Part shown: positions 34,144-47,802 of the stretch, one piece after another
Layout: each line of letters begins with the position of its first letter
Numbering within the stretch: the stretch's first letter is position 1
Source: Primula veris
Taxonomy: Eukaryota > Streptophyta > Magnoliopsida > Ericales > Primulaceae
Assembly (NCBI GenBank): GCA_963682055.1
Contig: OY821747.1
Coordinates: 25,046,126 to 25,110,125 of the forward strand
Direction of reading: 5' to 3'
DNA length: 64,000 nucleotides
The notes under the pieces: model-generated
Database searches by the model: none
Told to the model about the DNA's origin: nothing
What the model saw: the letters and a program-made list of their open reading frames with translations, nothing else
Position numbers and translations under genes: made by a program

Positions 34144-34336
34144 CACTACAAAAAAATGCATAAATAGCGACGGTATTAGTGACGGTATTTTTTGTTACGA
34201 GCTTATTAACGACGGTTTTTGTGACGGTTTTGTGACAGTTTAGTCAATTTGCGACAGATTTGTGACAACTTTTTAAATTAGCGACAGGCTTGTGACAGCT
34301 TTTGGCTCTCACTAAATCAAATATTATTTTGTAGTG
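34144..34336 (-). mobile_element. CACTA-type MITE, copy 2 (inverted)
   Basis: 193 bp with CACTACAAAA and TTTTGTAGTG ends, flanked by the 3-bp duplication AGA (34141-34143, 34337-34339). It is the reverse complement of 32326-32520 with about ten percent differences. Both ends are intact. Confidence 0.88.
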
Positions 34337-34339
34337 AGA

Positions 34340-37268
34340 TCTGATTGAACGAGTTAGGGAAAATGACAATCGTACATCTAAGAACAAAAACTTGAATATT
34401 CATGAGGGTTTTATATTTTCATATGTTTGTAAACATGTAGAATATTGAGGGTTTTATTCATACTCGTATTTAGATGATTCTATTTGTGTTGCCTTGTTTA
34501 AAAAAGAAATTGTGTTGTCTTGGATTGAAGAGAAGATGACATACATAAAGATGAACTTGATTGAGAGTGTTATCTTTGTTTGGAGAATAAGAATATTTTT
34601 GATCTATTTATTTATTACACAAACCTCATAAATATACTACAATAGATTGTAAAAGAGTCCAAATAAGATGTAAAAAAGATTTTACATGCATGTCTATATA
34701 TATGTGCCGGGAATATTACCATTGTTGCAATATTTTGTAAATAGTGCACTCCTCGTACTTTAACAAGTACTCCTTTTTCTTTTTTGTTATCGCTCTTTTT
34801 TTATGAACTACAACACGACATTCATTTCTTTTTTTTAATCATCTGATAGGTTGGAGTTTGTACAAAAACTTTACACGTGAAGTTTCAAATTTCAATTTTT
34901 TAACACTTTGTGTGTGTGCATGTGTGTGTATGACTTACCCGATCAAGCTAGAAAATCACATATGAATATATAGTAGCTTTTTTTAGACATCCAATATGAC
35001 GTTTTTATCATCTCTTTCCTTCAAGCATTTTTACAAATTTCAATATCTTGTTATACACTTTGGAAATAAAGTTTACGACACAAAACTAAACTTAAAATAA
35101 TTAAGGTCGTGATATGAAACCGGCAAAACATTTTCAGTCACATATGACACTTGTAGATGACAAGTTCATATAATGCAGTCAAATAAATTTTTTCTAGTCA
35201 CGTAATTATTTCTGACCATTTAAGCTCTTTCATTACAGTCTATACTTGCAAGTATATATACTGCACATAATTTTTAATGCAAGCTGTCGTTATTTTCGTA
35301 TAACCAAGAGATTTGTCCAACACCAAATTCTGAATATGCTCTTTGCCACAAAAATATAACAAATTTACTTGTCCCTTGTTTTTTCCATTTTTTCTTGAGC
35401 AAAATTTTCTACATTGATGAGAATCATTTTACACTAATTTTACACGTGTGTTACTCTCTTTTCCGAGAAATTATTTTCCAGATTTTCTCTATCAAGTTCA
35501 TTTTTTGTCTTAACTTTCACTATGCTATATCAGGGCAATTGTTAGTAAGTGATTTATATTTAATATTAGTGGATAATTAATCAATCAAATAAGTTAACTT
35601 GATACAATAAGGCTAAGTTTTGTCCTTAAGAAAACACACCAGTACTTGTTTAGATTAGTTTAGCTTTTAGCAACCAATGGAATATGGGGAGTCCTCGTTG
35701 AAAATGGATCACAACAAAGCAGTACACACTAAAACAAATGTTTATCGGATTAGCGGACCCAAAAAATCATACATGCTTGTCTGTTTCGAAAACGTAATCC
35801 CAGTAAGTTATGAAATCAAAAAAGTTAAATTAGTCTTCAATGCAATGTTGTGATAATGGTGATTACTAGCTGGATTAATGGATTCATACTATAGTAGTCG
35901 ATAAATTAACTTGTTTAATCAACATAAGTTAAATTCTGCTTTGTGTTTACCGTTTGTTCTCTATACTTCTTTTGTCCCTGTAAGTGATTCGAAGAGCAGG
36001 TTGATATTGATGACTAAAGCAGGCGCAATTTTAAGCCCTTATCCGTTCATCTAACTCGAAACTCCAGTAAGTTGTGCACAAGATAAAGAGTTTGCTGTAT
36101 GCTTGTTACTTCTTGAAAAATCTTTTTCCAAAAGTACTATGTATTTTTTTTGGTTCAAAGTTGTGGTTATGGAATTAAAGCAGCCAAGTTGAAGAATGGA
36201 CCATTTAAGAGAATTAGTTTCTCTTTTTTCTGATAAAGAGAACTCTATTAAGCCCAATTGGAAATAGTACAAGAATACTCAAATCCGAGGCCAAACATCA
36301 CAAAGACGGTTGTATTCGGTACTCTCGCTATAATTGCTAAGCAACTAGCTGCACCATTCGAAGACCTTGGTTCCCGACTAAACGTCAAGTCGCAATGTTC
36401 GTTACTCTATAATGTATTCAAATATTGCGGATATCATGCTAACCAGTGGGCAAATGAGTTGAAGACCCAGTGCTATATGTGGTACTACTGCTACATTTCA
36501 TAACAAAGCATGAAGAATTAAAAATTGTAAAAACTGTGGCCCAATAGACTAAGGCTGTAACAAATATTAACGGGTATGATTTTCTTTATCAACTAATATA
36601 ATTTAAACATTGTGTACAATTGCATATTAGTAAATCCATACCTTTGCCACACCAACCAGGTAGAAAGAAAAAAAATTATCGTATCCGACTAAATTAGAAC
36701 TAACAGGACATTTGAGGTAAAGCACCAAAATGAACTTGTAAGACTAGGAAATCATTGACCAATTTCTGAAGTGAACCGAGTCAACTGACTGTTAACGGTA
36801 ATTTTTGCATTTTTTCTAAAATTAAAATGACCAGTAAGGTGAACATGATTTTAAATCCAGAACTTAAGTAATAAAAAAGACTAAAAAAGTGGCTTTGTGA
36901 CAATTATGATTAAAATCATTTCACCCTTGACATGAATTTAATATTATCATGATTATGTCGAAACGAGGTACCAAAGTGATAATAGATCCTAGTGTTAAAA
37001 CGCGCTTTCACCCATAAAGTGCTAAAATTGTGAGTTTTCCAAAAGAAGTTTGAAAAATGACTACAATCCCTTATTAAGGGGCCTTACAGCATTTATCCTA
37101 AAAACCAATGTCCACTTTAATTGAAGTGACTATAAATAATAATTCAAGGAGAAATTTGGCGCTATCAAAACCACTAGTTAAGTTACACAAGTGATAAGAT
37201 AAATCCTCTGTTCTTCCCTTCAGAAAAAAAAGATAGTTATACAGAAAAAATATATATAGTAGGAAAGA
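34340..37268. other. Intergenic sequence
   Basis: AT-rich, no recognised gene. An 81-codon open frame at 36258-36503 has no family I can name and no flanking exon pattern. Short GT/TG runs lie near 34907-34930. Confidence 0.5.
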
Positions 37269-38844
37269 ATGTTGGAGAACATAACAGCTAGTGAAGTGGC
37301 AGGTTATGGGGTTGGAGCACTTCTCCTTTGTGCCACCATTTCTGCTCCTAAAATAGATGCTCTCATTTCTGCTTCCCAGAGAAGGTAACAAAATAGTATA
37401 AATTTTTATTTTTTGTGATTTTTCACATGAGTATTGCAACTGTCATGCTCAACTTTTACCTTTTTTGAAAATAATAGTAAAATTGGATTCGCTTTTAATA
37501 TTCTGCATTAGTGGTATGCGTTAATTGTTATATTGATACTTGAGTTATGAATTGACTTTAAATTTGGAATGAGGGGCCGGGGGCGCAACCCTTTCGTGGT
37601 CGGTGCTCAAAATTCATATATATAGATGCACTCTACTTTGAGAATTTCGGATACTGGGATTTATGATAGCAATACTAGTGTTTTAAAAAGAGAAATCTTA
37701 GCTAGAGCTTTTTTTGTGAGAGCTACTCTAAAAGCTTAGCGACTTGCAAAGCAGAAAAGCGAGCTTTTTAAGCTTTGATCGGGCTTTGAATTGAGTATTT
37801 TTTACTACGAAGTGTGCTTTTTAATAAATACACATTCCGAGTACTTATGTTTGTATTTATACACGATGATGATCTAGATTCAAATTCAATCTTATTGACG
37901 AAGACAAATAAGGAAAGATAGCACTCGTAGAAGTACTTGAGAAATACAATTGTTGTTGTCATATCCTAATTTACATGGAATTTTTATGCCAGTTGAAAGT
38001 GTTTAAAAAACATGAAAGCGTAGCTGCGTAGGTAATGCGCATTTGGAAGAGTTAACTAAAGTGTAAGTATTTTTTACTCTCTCCGTTACAAAATATTGGG
38101 GCTCTATGTATCTACGTGCAACTTTGATCGGCAAATATATCGTAATTAAATTGTTGAAAAATAAAATTTTAATTTTTTTTCATATAGTTTAACATTTGAA
38201 CAATGTGATAAACTTTAAAAAAATTTGATTTCGACAATTTAAATATGAGTTATTTGTCGGTTAAAATTGCACGTAATTTCGTATAGCCCTAACAATTTGG
38301 GATGGATAGAGTAGTAGATTACACCTAAAAACCGCACACTTCAAATTGTACTATTTTTTAATTAGTGCAAAGGGTTATGTACTCTTATTGTCACTATGTA
38401 ATCTCCTCATTGAAATGAACTACAAAAAGGAAATATGATATGTTGGTAAGCAAATTGGTGAAGAATTAAGTTATGATAAATGCCGCGCGAAGACTAGTTC
38501 ATACACAAACACAATTTAATTAATATGAGTCAGATTATTATGAATGAATATATATATACTCCTGGGTTCCAATTAACATGCTTATAGACTGACATGTAGT
38601 ATATTGAATGTATTGTGTGAATGTACGCAGCTCGTTAGGAATGTGCAAGAAGTGTGGGGATTTGAAGATGATAGCATGTTCTAACTGCAATGGAGTTGGA
38701 TTAATTAGAGAAGGTGGACCATTTAATATAATTCCAGTTAGTGACACATACAACTCATTTGGTAAAAAAATGAAGTCAAGCTCTGATAAAACGTGTACAA
38801 AATGTCGAGCCAAAGGCCGTTTCAATTGCCCAGATTGCTCTTAA
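37269..38844 (+). CDS. Small DnaJ-type cysteine-rich zinc-finger protein
   Basis: Two exons (37269-37384 and 38631-38844, GT-AG, phase 2) give 109 residues. The N-terminus (MLENITASEVAGYGVGALLL then CATISAPKID) is hydrophobic. Exon 2 encodes four CxxC pairs, CKKC, CSNC, CTKC and CPDC, spaced like the DnaJ/Hsp40 cysteine-rich zinc domain (CxxCxGxG type). No J domain is present. Related small plant proteins are annotated as chaperone DnaJ-related or BSD2-like. Location and partner cannot be deduced; a plastid or thiol-chaperone role would be inference only. The 1.25-kb intron holds no recognised element. Confidence 0.82.
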
Positions 38845-39847
38845 ATGTTGTAGAAATTATGTTTTTCATGTAACATATAATCATATTCTCCCTCAATCTT
38901 GTTAGTTTTCTCTTGGAATCATGTTTAGCAAGTTAAATATCCAAAATAAGAAATAATACTTAATTGTGAAAGTTGAAGCAAAGCTAATGTTATGATCTTT
39001 TCTGGTGATATTGGTAAGTTGTTTACCGTGAAAACTTCAAATTGAAAGTGCAGTTAATTTATTTAGTTCCAGTGAGATTGTTTCTTAAGTTTGGTACTAT
39101 TTTGGTTCTGTTTTTGGCATGGCTTATTTGAAATGACTTTTTTTAATAAGTTGTGAGTATTTAACTTCTCTGGTATGTCACCGTTAAAATGCTAGCTTAT
39201 TTATCTCCCTTTCTTATATATTTCTGGGAAATTAACTTGGTTTAGCAAATTTGCTTTCAAGGATGAAAGGATTAGTATATGTTATTGCTACTGTGGCAAA
39301 AGTAGTTAAATGGTTGAGAGATCTAAATTACGCGGTTAAGCCTAATTCTAAAAGAGTGTCATTACTTTTTAAAGGGTGTCTCTTTCCACTTTGAAGAATG
39401 ATAAAATATAGCTTGCAAAGTGAAATACTTAAAGCTCTTAAGTAGTTATTCCTTCTTGATTGTTATGAACTAAATTTGAGATGGCGCCTTTTTTGTCAAT
39501 GAAGGAAACAGGCATTGGTGGTATTCTTCAAAATTGTAGTGGAAATGTTAATTTTGCCTGTATTTCTTCCCTTGCGATGATATAACCAGGAATATATTCC
39601 TAGTGTTTGGGACTAAGTGGCGAATTAATGAATATGGACTCATAATTGGTTAAAAATTGTTCATTTATCTTGACAGCAAAACATGGTTGCAGATAGTTCA
39701 GAAAAATTGGGTGCTAAGGGTAGAATTATAAATTTATATCCATCCATGAGACTTATTCTGTGCCTAATTCCTCATATGGATTTTATTTGTTAGAAAAATT
39801 GGGCTTCTCGCTTTGGGTGAGAGATTTCTGTTTGTGAAGCTATAGGT
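38845..39847. other. Intergenic, possibly decayed LINE 5' part
   Basis: No gene seen. Some short frames near 39500-39840 may belong to the 5'-truncated LINE that follows, but no endonuclease motif is readable. Confidence 0.4.
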
Positions 39848-42581
39848 TTGTATGATATGAGGAAGGGATTGCATAAAAGTCTCAGTGTATTTTCAAGACT
39901 ATTGGCAACTAATCAATCTAATTGCTCTGTTTATAACAGTTTAGACACTATTCCTAAAGTTGTTACTGAAGAGATGAATTTTCTATTGGACAAAGATCCT
40001 TCTAGGGAAGAGGTAAAACAAGCTGTTTTTAATCTTAGTAATTTTAGTGCACTTGGCATAAATGGTTTTACAGGTAAATTTTTTGTCTCTTGTTGGGATA
40101 TTATTGGTGAAGATGTTATCAAAGCTATTGATCTTTTGTTCATGGGCAATTTATTACCTAAATCTCTTTCTACTACTGTTATTGCTCTTATACCAAAGAA
40201 GATTAAGCCCAAGAAGTTTGCTGAATTCAGACCTATCAGCTTATGTACTTTCTGCAGTAAGGTTATTTCTAATATTATGTCTATAAGATTTGCTAACATA
40301 CTGCCTATTATTATTTATGAGAATCAAAGTGGTTTTGTCAAATCCAGAGACATTGTAGACAATATTCTTCTGGCTCAAGAATTTATTTCAACTCTTTAAT
40401 AAAAAATCTAGTGGGAGAAATATAGCTGTAAAGATAGATATGAAAAAAGCTTATGATAAAATATCATGTCATTTCCTTATTTCTACACTAAGAAAGCTGG
40501 GTTTTTCTGAGAAGGTTATTGATTTAGTATGGAGGATTATTTCTGAGAATCAAACTTCTATCTTGGTGAATGGCAGTCCTACTGAACTTTTTACTCCTAG
40601 AAATGGCCTAAGACAAGGGGATCCCCTATCTTCTAGTTTATTTATTATTTTTTCTGAAGTATTAAGCAGGAATTTAAATAAATTGATTGACAACAAAAGG
40701 TGGTCAGCTTTTAAAGCTCCTATTGGAAGCCCTATTATAACTCACCTTGCTTTTGCTGATGACTTGATAATCTTCAGTTCAGCAGATCTTCATTCTATCA
40801 GAAAGATCAGCAATACCCTGCAATGTTATAATAGAGACTCTGGTCAAGAAATCAGTTTAGAAAAAAGCTCAGTCTATTTCTCAAAAAGTGTCAGTGCTAT
40901 TCAAAAAGGAATTATATGCAAAGAGCTTAATATTGCAAGTAAGAAACCTCATTTTTCCTATCTTGGGTGCAAGCTATATGCTGGGCATAAAAAGTGTATT
41001 CTTTTTCATGAACTTATACTAAAAGTTAGAAGTAAACTGTCTACTTGGAAGGGCAATTGGCTTAATTTAGATGGTAAATTAATATTGATTAGACATGTTC
41101 TTCAATCTATACCTATTTATACATTGGCAGCCATGAATCTCTCTCTACAAGTTATTAAAAGAATTGATCAATTATTGTCAAACTTTTTCTGGGGTAATAA
41201 AAATGGTGAAAATAAGTACCATTGGCTTAGATGGAGCAAAATTTGTTCTCCTGTGAAAGAAGGAGGCTTGAATGTTAAAAGTTTTCATGACATTTCAAAA
41301 GATTTTGCAATGAAACTCTGGTGGAAGTTCAAAACCAAAGATTCTTTGTGGACCAAGTTTATGAAAGCTAAATATTGTAGAAAAAAGAAAGCAGAAGATA
41401 TTCCTATAAAAAGAGGTACCAATACTTGGTGCAAAATGCTCCAAGCTAGAGAATTGACTGAGAGTAATACTACTAGAGTTGAAAATGGATTAAAAACTAT
41501 ATGGAAACTTACTACTCTTGGGAATTTTACTCTTAATTCAGTTTCGAACATTGTCAGAGAAGTAGGCTATATTAACTGGAGAAGTACATTTATATGGAAT
41601 AGTATGGTACCTGTAAAAATCTCTTGCTTTATGTGGAAATTATTTAACCAAGCTGTTTCCTTGGATTGTAACCTGCATAAATTTGGCATTAATATAGCTT
41701 CTATGTGTGGGTGTTGCAAAAATTCAGAAGAAACTTTTGACCATCTTTTTAGTAATGGTATAGTTGCAAATGAGGTTTGGAATTTCTTTAAAAGTAAATG
41801 GGGTATTATTATTCAGAATAATTCTTTGTTTAGAAGGATTAATAGTTGGTGGACTTATATCAGCAAGAAAAAAACATTTTCTGAAAGGAAAATTTGTCAA
41901 GTTCTGCCTTCTATCATTATTTGGGTTATTTGGAAATCTAGATGTTCATGCAAGTTTGAGAATATCAAAATGAGGTCTAGAAATATTATTCGAAATTCTG
42001 AAGATCTGATTATTCAGTCTGGCTATAAAGAGAAAGATTTCTCTTACTCTAATTACAGTGGAAAGAAAAATATTAAAAAAGCCACTATTATTAAGTGGCT
42101 TAATCCACCAACTGGGTATCTGAAACTATATATAGATGGCTGCTATAAGCAAACTGAGATTCTTAATGGAATTGGTGGGCTAATTAGAGATGAAAATGGG
42201 TATTTTATCAAAGGGTTTTCTATGGCTATTACAAGTTATTCAGCTCTTTATTCTGAGTTCAAAGCCCTATACTATGGTCTACAAATATCTCCAAAAAGAC
42301 TTCTAATAATAGAGAGTGATTCCTTACAGTTAATCAATATTATCAAAGGTAAACAAAAATGCCCTTGGAAAGTTTTAGATCTATTTAACTGTATTAAAGA
42401 TCAAATTAAGGAAGGAAAATACCAGTTTACGTACGTGGCACGAGAAGGCAACAAGGCTGCTGATCTACTTGCGAATTGGGAGAGAGTCACCATTTCTAAT
42501 AGTCTGGATGATTTTTCACAGATTTTAAAGGGGATTATAATTAATGAGGCTAAAGGTATTTCTAATTTAAGGTTTAGATGA
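39848..42581 (+). pseudogene. LINE reverse transcriptase with RNase H, one frameshift
   Basis: Frame 1 (39848-40399) carries the RT fingers: DPSREEVKQAVFNLSNFSAL, TTVIALIPKKI, FRPISLCTFCSKVISNIM, NQSGFVKSRDIVDNILLAQE. It ends through a one-base slip near 40395-40400. Frame 2 continues with GRNIAVKIDMKKAYDK, GLRQGDPLSSSLF and the catalytic FADD in HLAFADDLIIFSS (about 40740-40780). Next come a CGCC...H zinc segment near 41705 and an RNase H with YIDGCYKQ, SEFKALYYGL, IESDSL and GNKAADLLANW. Only one disabling break is visible, so the copy is fairly young, but without the endonuclease it could not move by itself. Confidence 0.88.
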
Positions 42582-42980
42582 AGATGAAGATGGAATTATA
42601 GTTTTTATTTCTGTTAATCAAGAGGAAGATGAAAATGGAGAGCAAGAGAGAGAATATGCTCTCGAGAGAATATGCTCTCTCTTGGGGTTTGTTTTTCTCA
42701 GTGAGAAATAAAGAGGTGCAAGTGACAAGTGACAAGTGCTCTTACATTTCGTTTCAAGACCAGTCCCTCTAGTTTCAATCACCATTCTATTGAGTCCAAA
42801 TTTGGCAAATTCTGTTTATTAAGTTTCAGTTATTTCATTTGGTTGTAAAAGTTTGTTTTTATTTCTTTTAGGTCTCTTAACTAGAGATTCTCTCTGTAAT
42901 TACCTTTGATTTTGATCTGTGAGGTTTTCCTCCGCAGCTCGTGTTTATTAATAAAGTGTGGGTATCCCCACTAAATTTTT
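39848..42980 (+). mobile_element. L1-type non-LTR retrotransposon, 5'-truncated
   Basis: Encodes a LINE reverse transcriptase, then a zinc-binding RVT-associated domain and an RNase H domain, as in plant L1 elements. The apurinic-type endonuclease domain is missing. The tail after the stop at 42581 is non-coding and ends near an AT-rich run around 42975. No target duplication could be fixed because the 5' boundary is unclear. Confidence 0.85.
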
Positions 42981-45900
42981 TAAAATATATATATATATAT
43001 ATATGTGCCTTAGATATGAAGCTTTTCTTTTTGGAAACTAAACATATATTACCATTACCAACCAAACAGAGAACAGAATTAGGTTAACTGCACAGGTGCA
43101 GATAGCTTTAGCAAAAACTACAACAATTTATACATTATTTATAAATTAAAATAAAACAAAGGAAAAGGAATAGGAAAAGAATAATAGTTTTAAGCTAACA
43201 ACATCTGTATCTGTTACTTCAAAACATATTTTTACTTAAAATTTGATAATTATAGTATAAAAAGTGGCATGAATCAGGAGACCTATAAACTCCATAAATC
43301 TCAGAGACCACAAAATTCACCTGATATATAAGAAAAGTATATGATTTCTTATGTGAATATAATAGTAATAAACTATCATGGGGTCCATATTTTTTGTGAT
43401 TAGAATATTATTATGATTATTAAATAATAATAAACAAATAAAAAGAAATAATGTAGGGTTATTATAAGAAAATTAATAATAAAACTAAAATTTTGTATAA
43501 ATGTAAACAGTTACTTAAAAGATATAAAATATGTTATGACAAACTCTCTTGCACTTGGTGCTGTAGAGTCTTGCCATATGAGCTTCAACATTTTTTTGAC
43601 AGGACTTGTTTTTCGACCAGTGAGCTTCCGTGAGAGGCTACTGGAGTATTAAAATTGAGCATTTTAAATATGAAGTTTTTGATGAATGATTGAATCATTA
43701 TTTCAAATCTCAAATTCTTTCCATTTTTTCGTTGGATGCAAAATAAATTGACGAACTACACATTGCAACAGATGCACAATTGTTGCTATCACTATTAGTG
43801 TACCATTGCATGTTTTATCCTTTCGAGTTTGGTTTATTACTCGTTGCTGTTTGTCCTGATTAATTGGATGAATGGTAGATAATCATATGTTAACGTATCT
43901 CATATCGACAATATATTGATTAATGTAAATATGTTATGGTAATAAACTGTTTTTCTTCCTTCTCATAATATCGATAGTTTCATAGACTGCAGTAGTAATA
44001 TTTTTATCAGAATAGACAATCCAATTGATGGTGTGATCTCTCACCTGTTCGGACATGGAACTTACAAATTCAAATGGAATACTGCAACAGATAAAAGAAT
44101 TGCAAAAAACACATATCGAAGTCCAAATATATGCAATATACATATTGAATTATCAGATTTGCGTAAAGTCAATTTTGTGCAATTAAAAGAAGCAAGGGTC
44201 ACAAACACATTTAGAGAGATATAATGAGCAACTCAAATATAATAACTCAAATATAACAACTGCACTCAAATATAATAATTGCAGAGAATGACTTTCTTCC
44301 AATCCGAGGCTACGTTCGGTTGGGAGGCATATGGTATCATGTCAGTGCAAGATGCATTATCCAGCTGACTCACAAAAATCATATGACTCGAAGTTTCGGA
44401 ATTACATTCTATTAAATTAAGAACACACCATCTTTGGATCATTTGTTGCATGCCCGTGTATTAGATATAGTCCGGCTACAAACTATGTTTTCAAACGCAT
44501 CGATACTTGTGGGTTGCATGAGACTCTTCAAGCCAAACAAGGCCGAAGGAAATAGAAATCAGGGAAAACTGCAAACAATTCCCAAGAACTAAGGGTGTTT
44601 CGGAAATTATAACCACCAAAAACTATTCAGAAATTTGCAATTAATTCCCATAAGCTATCTGAGTATTGCAAACAATTATCGAGTAACTTTGAGTACGTTG
44701 TTCCGTCTTCACAATTATCCTTTAGCAAACAAATGGCATGCGTAAGCAATTTAGCGCCAAAAAGCTCCCATTAAAACAAAAAAAAAAGTTTTATTTTTTT
44801 TAAGACGTATTTAGTGATGATTCGATTCTTCTTATATACAAGGAGTATATGCCAACATTTGTTTGGTCATGGATAATATATCATAACAAAATATATATAA
44901 GGGAAAATAATTCTACAATATAGAATAATTTAACACTTACTCAATAATGGCCTTGAAATATTAGTCAAGGCGTTGTTGAGAAAACGCTGGTTGTTGGATT
45001 AATTGCAAATTTACAAAGTTCAGGTAAATTGCAAAATACAATTACTCCAAAAATTAATTTTTTACGTTAATAAATAATGATATTCCTCCGAGATTACCTT
45101 CTATATTAAGAGCAACCACATCACATTTCTTACAATACTCCTCATATATTATGAGGTAAAACACCCACTTTTTAAACTTTAACATTGCATTTTAATTTGG
45201 TTCATAACTGCAGGTTTATTATAACTTTACTCATATATACTTTTTATTGATTTGATATTATTTATCAATATTTATATCACTACTTTCAACTCACACATCT
45301 ATAATAAATTAGATGAGAGAAAGAAAAAATATATATAGAATGGTTAATGAAAGGATTTGGTTCGTTGTATATAAGAAGAATCGAATCATTACTTAAATTT
45401 AAGGTTCATTATAGGAAATCTGATACAACACGTTTTTTGGTCAAATATTTCTCAAATTTAATAAATATGATGTTGAAATATGTTGTTTTATGGTGAATGA
45501 TGTTTCTATTTTCTTTGCAATTTTTCTCTAGTTACGCATCACTATACAACTTTTTTGAAAATAATCACGTAACTATCACAACATTAAATTAGGTGTCCCT
45601 ACGGCTAAAAACACGATTCCTAACTGTTAGTCAAAGAATTATAGAAAAAAATGAACTCGTAGTCAATAAGTTAATCCACTGTATAATAATTACTCCTATT
45701 ATAATACGTAAATCATTATATCATCAATAGTATCATGACACGTGTGCAATTATTATACAAAGTTACTGTACAGTAACACAAAAAAAGTTAAATGAAATGA
45801 CAACGTCAAGCTAGTTAAAAGTACTGATAAGATTCTGTCTCAGTCACCTATGTGTTGTCTTATTGGTTATTAATATTACCACCCAATATTAGCACGACAC

Positions 45901-47349
45901 CTATTATTAATTATACATGCGTACTCGAAAACTCCTGAACAGTTATTTGTACAGAGGATTTAACGGCGTTCTGGTGATACGTTATTGTCATGGTCCTTTG
46001 TGGACCTGTATAATTTTCATTTTAGCTAGATCTTCGAATGAGCTCATAGGTGTTCATTAAATTGTATCTTAAGAAAATTTGAAAAAATATTATGTATAGT
46101 TTTGACAAGTATTTCAAGATAATGTGCTCAACTAGTGAAAGGGATTATTGTATATAAGTATATCATTTTAGCATTTGCCATTCTTGTTAGAAATAAGTAA
46201 GCCATGAAATGTATAACATCGTATTATCATATAAATGCCTACATATTGAATTTAAAAATATAAATTTGTTTTTTATTTTTAATCAACACCAGGTAACCTT
46301 TATTAATCAACACCAAGCTCCCAAGATAGCTTTTCCGATCAAGAATATATTACAGAAATCATGTTAATTTGACAAAAAAAACCCTGAATATCTGGATACG
46401 CATTTGAAAGGCAAAAAAGCATCACAATTAATACTATAAATCTCACGTGTTTTCACACAAAAGCTGCTACCATACTCACTCTTTACTCCTTATCCCCCCT
46501 CACCTTACGACTCCCCGCGCCTTGATCAATGTGATATAAGCAGTAAGTTTAATTAATAACAACTTTCATATACATTGAAATTACTATCATTAACCATAAG
46601 AAAAAATCTTTTTCAAATGCTACTATTACAAACGAGAAACCACATAAAATGTGTAAAATTATAACCAGTCTGATATACTAAACAATAAAAGCACTCAGTG
46701 CCTTATATCTGCACTTATATGAGCCATTTCTTCACAATCATCAGTCTTCTTAAAGCTCTAAATCAAATCTTGCTGCGCTTGTACCATGACACCAAATGCC
46801 TGCAATGAATCTGAGATCCTATTTTTATTAGTACAATTAACCTAACAAAATTGTAGTTTATAGCTTCAGAAATTAATCATCACTAGCTATACCTTCCATG
46901 AAACCCACCCCTTATTATGCAGAATCATAATAATCTTAATAGATTCAGTAAAAAGCATCACTATTCCACTCGATATAAATTTGTTGTTTATGCAAATGTG
47001 AATAAATGAATATTATTACCGCCATGTGTATATAGTAAGGATTTTAATTACATATTCGTATAGTTAGCTTAATTGTCTCGATTTCCGTCGAATTGTTTCA
47101 ATCGAACGAGATGCGTATTACATACATGTATAGATGTTGGTTGAAAGTGCCACCTAAAATCTTTATAGCCGAAATCTACCGACAAAACGACCTTTGCTTG
47201 GTTTTAATTTACATCATTTTGTGTTGTACATCATTTCAAACTAGGATTGAACTATAAGTCATGTGTACCCCATAAATATTGCAATTGACAATATCATTTA
47301 CGTCCGGATTGCTAGTATTGGGATCGATTATTTATACTTTTTTACCCTC
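42981..47349. other. Gene-poor intergenic sequence
   Basis: AT-rich and without a recognised gene. Notable only for an inverted-repeat pair at 44813-44841 and 45365-45394 (listed separately). The small open frames here show no family signature. Confidence 0.5.
44813..45394. repeat. Possible MITE with ~24-30 bp inverted ends
   Basis: TGATTCGATTCTTCTTATAT at 44818 is matched by its exact complement ending at 45388; 24 bases pair perfectly and the match continues outward with mismatches. The enclosed ~520 bp is AT-rich and non-coding. No target duplication was identified. Confidence 0.5.
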
Positions 47350-47620
47350 ATTAATTCAATATTTATTCGAAATGGGTGACACTGGTGACATATATTGGTT
47401 TGATTCAAAATAGTTTTTCCTCTTTGATGTGGGATAAGCATCTGGGTGGCTTCCCCACTCCTTTGTTTTCCCACTATCTCTTCCCAAATTTCAGATTTCG
47501 TCTCTCCATGGTCAAACTTCGAAGCCAATTTCCATTCACACTCATTTCCCGAATAGGTCATGCGATATTCCGTTTCGAAGCTCGTCACATGATCTACTCA
47601 AACTATTTGAGTACAAAGTC
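47350..47620 (+). repeat. Dispersed repeat, copy related to 59735-59950
   Basis: Contains CGAATAGGTCATGCGATATT, CGAAGCTCGTC and CTACTCAAAC..TTTGAGTA. All recur inverted at 59735-59950. The upstream phrase ATATTGGTTTGATTCAAA also occurs near 52245. The family is not identified; the mix of direct and inverted copies suggests retroelement LTR debris. Confidence 0.6.
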
Positions 47621-47802
47621 TAAACTTTAGATTATTCGCATAAAATTTAACCAAACTTTTGGACTCGTGACCAATTCGAAAAACCCCATGAAACATGGTT
47701 TTTTCCAACTGTATATTCATCAACCATTTTATACAGTAATTCTTGTTCCATTTATATTGATCCTTTTGCGACAACCTTATACGATAAAGTTTACGACGTT
47801 GA

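Noticed and set aside
36258..36503. 81-codon open frame
   Set aside because: No recognised family, no splice-linked partner exon and unremarkable composition.
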